Assembly (NCBI GenBank): GCA_956465555.1
Contig: OY101115.1
Location: forward strand, 930,001 to 994,000
Source: Nitzschia sp. pyKryTriq1
Lineage: Eukaryota; Bacillariophyta; Bacillariophyceae; Bacillariales; Bacillariaceae
Length of the DNA stretch: 64,000 bases
Direction of reading: 5' to 3'
Part shown: positions 60,966-64,000 of the stretch, one piece after another
How the letters are laid out: the number at the start of each line of letters is the position of its first letter
Position numbering within the stretch: the stretch's first letter is position 1
The notes under the pieces: model-generated
The model's database searches: none
What the model was told of the DNA's origin: nothing
What the model saw: the letters and a program-made list of their open reading frames with translations, nothing else
Translations under genes and position numbers: made by a program

Positions 60966-61172
60966 GATGATGTTAGATGATTCTCGATGATGTTGTGTTG
61001 CAAAACAACATGTCCCTCGCACCCTAATAAATAATGGATCCATACAGCATATTAATTTATCATGGATGAGAAAGAGCTATCATTGCTCTTATCAAACGGT
61101 GTGTGGAGATCTGTAGGCTTGCCAAATGACTCTACTAGGAGACTGGCATTGCAAGACTTTATTTTTTCTCAA
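60966..61172. other. Short convergent gap
   Basis: 207 bp between the fibrillin and membrane protein A stops; an ORF crossing it has no support. Confidence 0.4.
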
Positions 61173-62325
61173 TCACGTCATTGTCACAACCTGGTTGTTC
61201 TTGAACAGGGGCTCGCCCGGAACGTCGGTCGTTTCTGGTACTACAGAAACATTTTCAGGTGCAATTGCAATAGGCGGGCATTCAATGTCGGCTTGGTTTT
61301 CAAGAAAAGTGACTTCCGAAATCATTGTTGATTCGTCAGTCGTGCACGTACAATTGGTGCGTTGTTGCGAGCCACAACAGGTGCATCTGGATGGCAAGCT
61401 GTCGCTATACCGGTGTGATTGATTATAAGATGAAGAATCCATACATTCCACTCCCGTTTCATTCTCCGGCTCTTCACAAGGTACGACGCTGAGTTGAAAC
61501 CGCTCGTCCTCCATTGATATGGGAAAGATGCGCTCTGGTTTCCATCCCTTGTGGCAGTTGCGGAATCCCCAGCGGGTGAGGTGACAGGTCTTACGAATGA
61601 ATCTAAAAGCAAAGTGTGATTGTGAGTTCAAAACAGGGATGATATCCGCGTAAGGGAAGGGAGATGCCAAGCATAACTTACTGATGCCATGCGATTCCTG
61701 AGCGGGGACCCCCGAAAACTGAGCACAGAAGAAGTGCAACTCCGCCGAGCAATTCGGTCACGAGCACGCTCACCGTCAGCAAGATGGGATCAACGACCAT
61801 GAAAATCGTACAGAGTAGAAGGCAGATGGACCTACCCAGCATGGCCGGGGTAGCTGAAAAGACCTCCTCTGCCAAATAGTGGAAGCCAGCAGCCATTGTG
61901 TAGATTATAATGGCGGTAAGTTCAATTTTGATCGTACATATGAAGGCGGACAATGAAAAGGCAAAGCCCAAGATCAAATCGACAACGTTTGAGTGCTGCC
62001 ACGGTTGTGGTTTGGGCATAGGGCGCGTGGTCCTTGGATGCACTTGGCTTCTCCCAACAACATTGTTCTGCTGGCGGGGTGACTGTACATCTTGTGGCTG
62101 TTGTGGATTTGCTTCTTCAACGTCGTCCTGTATTGCGACGACATCCACTGCCATGGGCATATTTTCATAATCCACTGGGCCCGAGACAGCCTCATAATAC
62201 ACTGTTGCCCATGGTGACTCGTCTTGGTGTCGACGAGTAATATTCGATGCTGCTGTTTCTGGATGGAGAAGCTCGGCTATTGATAACAACTGAACAAACG
62301 ATTGATCGTCATCGTTCCGGACCAT
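61173..62325 (-). CDS. Unknown multi-span membrane protein A, two exons
   Basis: 357 residues, family not recognised. Exon 1 is 62325-61682, the intron is 61681-61603 (79 nt, gtaagt...tttag) and exon 2 is 61602-61173. The join restores AWHQ-FIRKTCHLTRWGF. About 115 soluble N-terminal residues (with LHPET and Gln/Pro-rich stretches) precede four hydrophobic spans (about 117-137, 140-160, 166-184, 187-206). The conserved motif AWHxxxRKxCHLTRWxFRxxHxGW follows immediately. A Cys-rich tail (CTCCGSQQRTNCTC) could bind metal. The neighbour at 62918-63643 is a shorter paralogue with the same order. No signal peptide is apparent. Function unknown. Confidence 0.72.
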
Positions 62326-62917
62326 TTTTGAAACAGCTATTGAACGTCTCGTTCAGCAATACAATTGTGGATCTCAGCAACGAAGTCACAATGAATGAAA
62401 TGCAGTGCTGTTGCTTGGTGGATCCAATCTTAACACGGAAATGAAATGGTGACGGGCAAGTCTCAAAGTCAACGAAATCGCATCTAACTCGTTCCGCATC
62501 ATCAAAAAGAGCCTAATAAAAAAGTGCCCCTCATTCTGTCCGCGCCGCGTGCAAGAAGCGTGTTCTATTGCGCGTTGGCGATGGCGACCCCGCGCGGTAA
62601 GTCGTGTCTGACTAAGCCGACTAACTAGCGATGAACGTACTACAGTACAAAAAAATAAGAGAGACGGAAAGAGAGACGAGAGAGAGGAGTCGTCTATCTA
62701 CCAGCTAACTTGAGTAGCAGCATCACACTTTAGATTTAGAAAGACTGCTACAATCTTTCCTCGCCTTCTCCTTGCTTCACGCTCGCTTGTCTCCTTATAG
62801 TAGAAGCTGTGGTACGTGCTGCTGTGGTGCTGCATTCATCTTTTCCCTCCACTCTAGTAGATATGAGCCTGCTATAGTTTGCTCGCTTCCGGTGTCTTCG
62901 AGCGGTCGCTCATATCA
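62326..62917. other. Intergenic region between the membrane-protein paralogues
   Basis: 592 bp containing the promoter of A and the 3' flank of B. A purine tract of GAGAGA type lies at about 62658-62690. No gene is seen. Confidence 0.4.
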
Positions 62918-63643
62918 CTATAGTTCCAAATGGGCAACCGCGACTTGTTCTGGTTCCTTCGGTGGCTCGTTCTCGCTGTGCACCTCTCGTTCACCTATTT
63001 CAAGTAGAGGGAACCGCCTAGGTAGTGCCCAACCTTCGTGGAAGCCACGAAACGCCCACCTTGTTAGATGACAAACTTTACGCACGTAAACATGCCATGC
63101 TTGTCCAGCCATGCAACATCTTGATGGATTGAAAATGGAAGTCACTAGTCCTGCGACCCATCCCAAAATCTCGGTCACCACCAGGCTCACAGTCAACAAG
63201 ATGGCATCGCACACCAACAGCGCATGAACTATCACCATCACGATTGCCTTGACAAATATTGGTACATCGTCGCTCATTGCATAGTAATAAAACCCAGCTG
63301 CTATGCAATAGCAAATCGCAGCAGCCAATTCGACTCCAAAGGTTGTCGCCACAGCTACAAGGGTCAAAATGCACCCCAGTAGCCCTTCGAGGTAAAAACA
63401 CCCCCCACCAAGAGGCACCTCGGTAGTATTCCCGTCGCCACTTTCGAGAATCTTTGTAACTTCTCCTGGGGCGGGTTCATCGCCCTTCCTTTCCGGTACA
63501 TCCTCGACCGCAACTGCCACGGGCAAGTCGGAACGGATTTCATGTATTACTGTTCCCCAAACGGTCGTAGACCCATTCTGAGGGTCGACATGAATTTGTG
63601 ATGTCTCCGGATGCAATGTGTCGGCAAAGGTGAGTGTCTTCAT
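62918..63643 (-). CDS. Unknown multi-span membrane protein B, single exon
   Basis: 241 residues, paralogue of A. The N-terminus shares the LHPET motif (DTLHPETSQ). Four hydrophobic spans follow (about 83-101, 104-122, 128-148, 150-169: VAGLVTSIF and before), then AWHVYVRKVCHLTRWAFRGFHEGWALPRRFPLLE. The tail is short and acidic and lacks the Cys-rich region of A. The position corresponding to the intron of A (after AWHQ) is uninterrupted here. ATG at 63643 is the first in frame. Function unknown; conservation of the CHLTRW motif in both copies indicates a functional membrane-proximal element. Confidence 0.72.
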   Translation of the reverse strand: MKTLTFADTLHPETSQIHVDPQNGSTTVWGTVIHEIRSDLPVAVAVEDVPERKGDEPAPGEVTKILESGDGNTTEVPLGGGCFYLEGLLGCILTLVAVATTFGVELAAAICYCIAAGFYYYAMSDDVPIFVKAIVMVIVHALLVCDAILLTVSLVVTEILGWVAGLVTSIFNPSRCCMAGQAWHVYVRKVCHLTRWAFRGFHEGWALPRRFPLLEIGEREVHSENEPPKEPEQVAVAHLEL

Positions 63644-64000
63644 GGCGATAGGATATTATTGTATTCCTCTGCGAATATAGTTCTCATAAATTTTATGCAA
63701 TTGATCGAACTGGCAGGCAGAGCAGTGGCGGGTCCCGACATCATCGTCCAAAGCGAGGATCGCATCGAGCGATCGTGCACAAACACAAAGAATGCGTTTT
63801 TTCGTGTGAGTGCGTGGGATATCGTGTCAAAACGAGGGCCGACCGGCTCGTTTTGTTCGTGCGAGAGAAGTCGAATGGGTCCAATCGCAAAGATAGTGTG
63901 GCACTTTGTGTTCCACGATGTTCTTCCACACCCAAAGGTCCCACCAATTCATTCGTTGTTGAAGAGGAGTGCCTACTACAGTAATATCACGCAGTTCTCC
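63644..64000. other. Right-edge non-coding sequence
   Basis: 357 bp upstream of membrane protein B up to the window edge. Short frames on both strands have no recognisable content. It probably contains the promoter of B. Confidence 0.4.

Noticed and set aside
63775-63984. 69-codon ORF at the right edge
   Set aside because: No recognisable content, and it overlaps another unsupported frame on the opposite strand.

Overview
The window is nuclear DNA from a photosynthetic stramenopile, most likely a diatom. Several predicted proteins begin with a signal peptide that ends in a small residue followed by Phe (AEAF-V, ADAF-S, STAF-Q, and a looser GFALS). This is the ASAFAP-type junction used to import proteins into complex red-algal plastids. 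A cyclin of the divergent diatom-expanded type and secreted SET-domain proteins fit the same assignment. I recognise about 32 protein genes. Eleven have introns: 14 in all, 70 to 191 nt, every one GT-AG, each placed by reading-frame continuity. The species cannot be named from the sequence. No tRNA, rRNA, CRISPR array, transposase or retroelement was recognised.

Layout. 1-8.5 kb: the 3' part of a cytochrome P450, an atypical aldo/keto reductase-like protein, an organellar methionine aminopeptidase and a bacterial-type IF-2. 9-24.8 kb: a plastid-targeted JmjC/cupin-like protein, a MYND zinc-finger protein, an SPCA-type Ca/Mn ATPase, clamp-loader subunit RFC4, a lumenal FKBP, a small unknown secretory protein, a GST-C-like adaptor, a plastid-targeted helical-repeat protein, a SRPBCC protein and complex III subunit Qcr9. 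25-34.7 kb: a secreted intradiol-dioxygenase-like protein, a dysferlin-domain coiled-coil protein, a MEMO1-family protein, cytidine deaminase and a cyclin. 35-40 kb: two related secreted AKR-like proteins flanking a repeat-rich 2.2-kb spacer. 40-43 kb: largely gene-poor. 43-55 kb: PEX12, an ankyrin/TRP-like channel, an F-box protein, an SLC10-type transporter, pyrroline-5-carboxylate reductase and cytochrome b5. 56-64 kb: a tandem pair of secreted double-SET proteins, a fibrillin (PAP) protein and a tandem pair of unknown membrane proteins.

The genes form no operon or pathway cluster; neighbours alternate strands in divergent or convergent pairs. Three local duplications stand out: the AKR-like, SET and membrane-protein pairs. 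The most striking non-genic signal is the palindrome TACCGGTA. I counted 25 copies by eye where about one is expected for a random 8-mer. Nearly all lie in intergenic DNA, and the only three in coding sequence lie within 40 nt of a start codon. No complete new defence or mobile system is evident. The best candidates for undescribed biology are this palindrome, the Tyr-less secreted AKR fusion family, the secreted double-SET family and the two paired membrane proteins.
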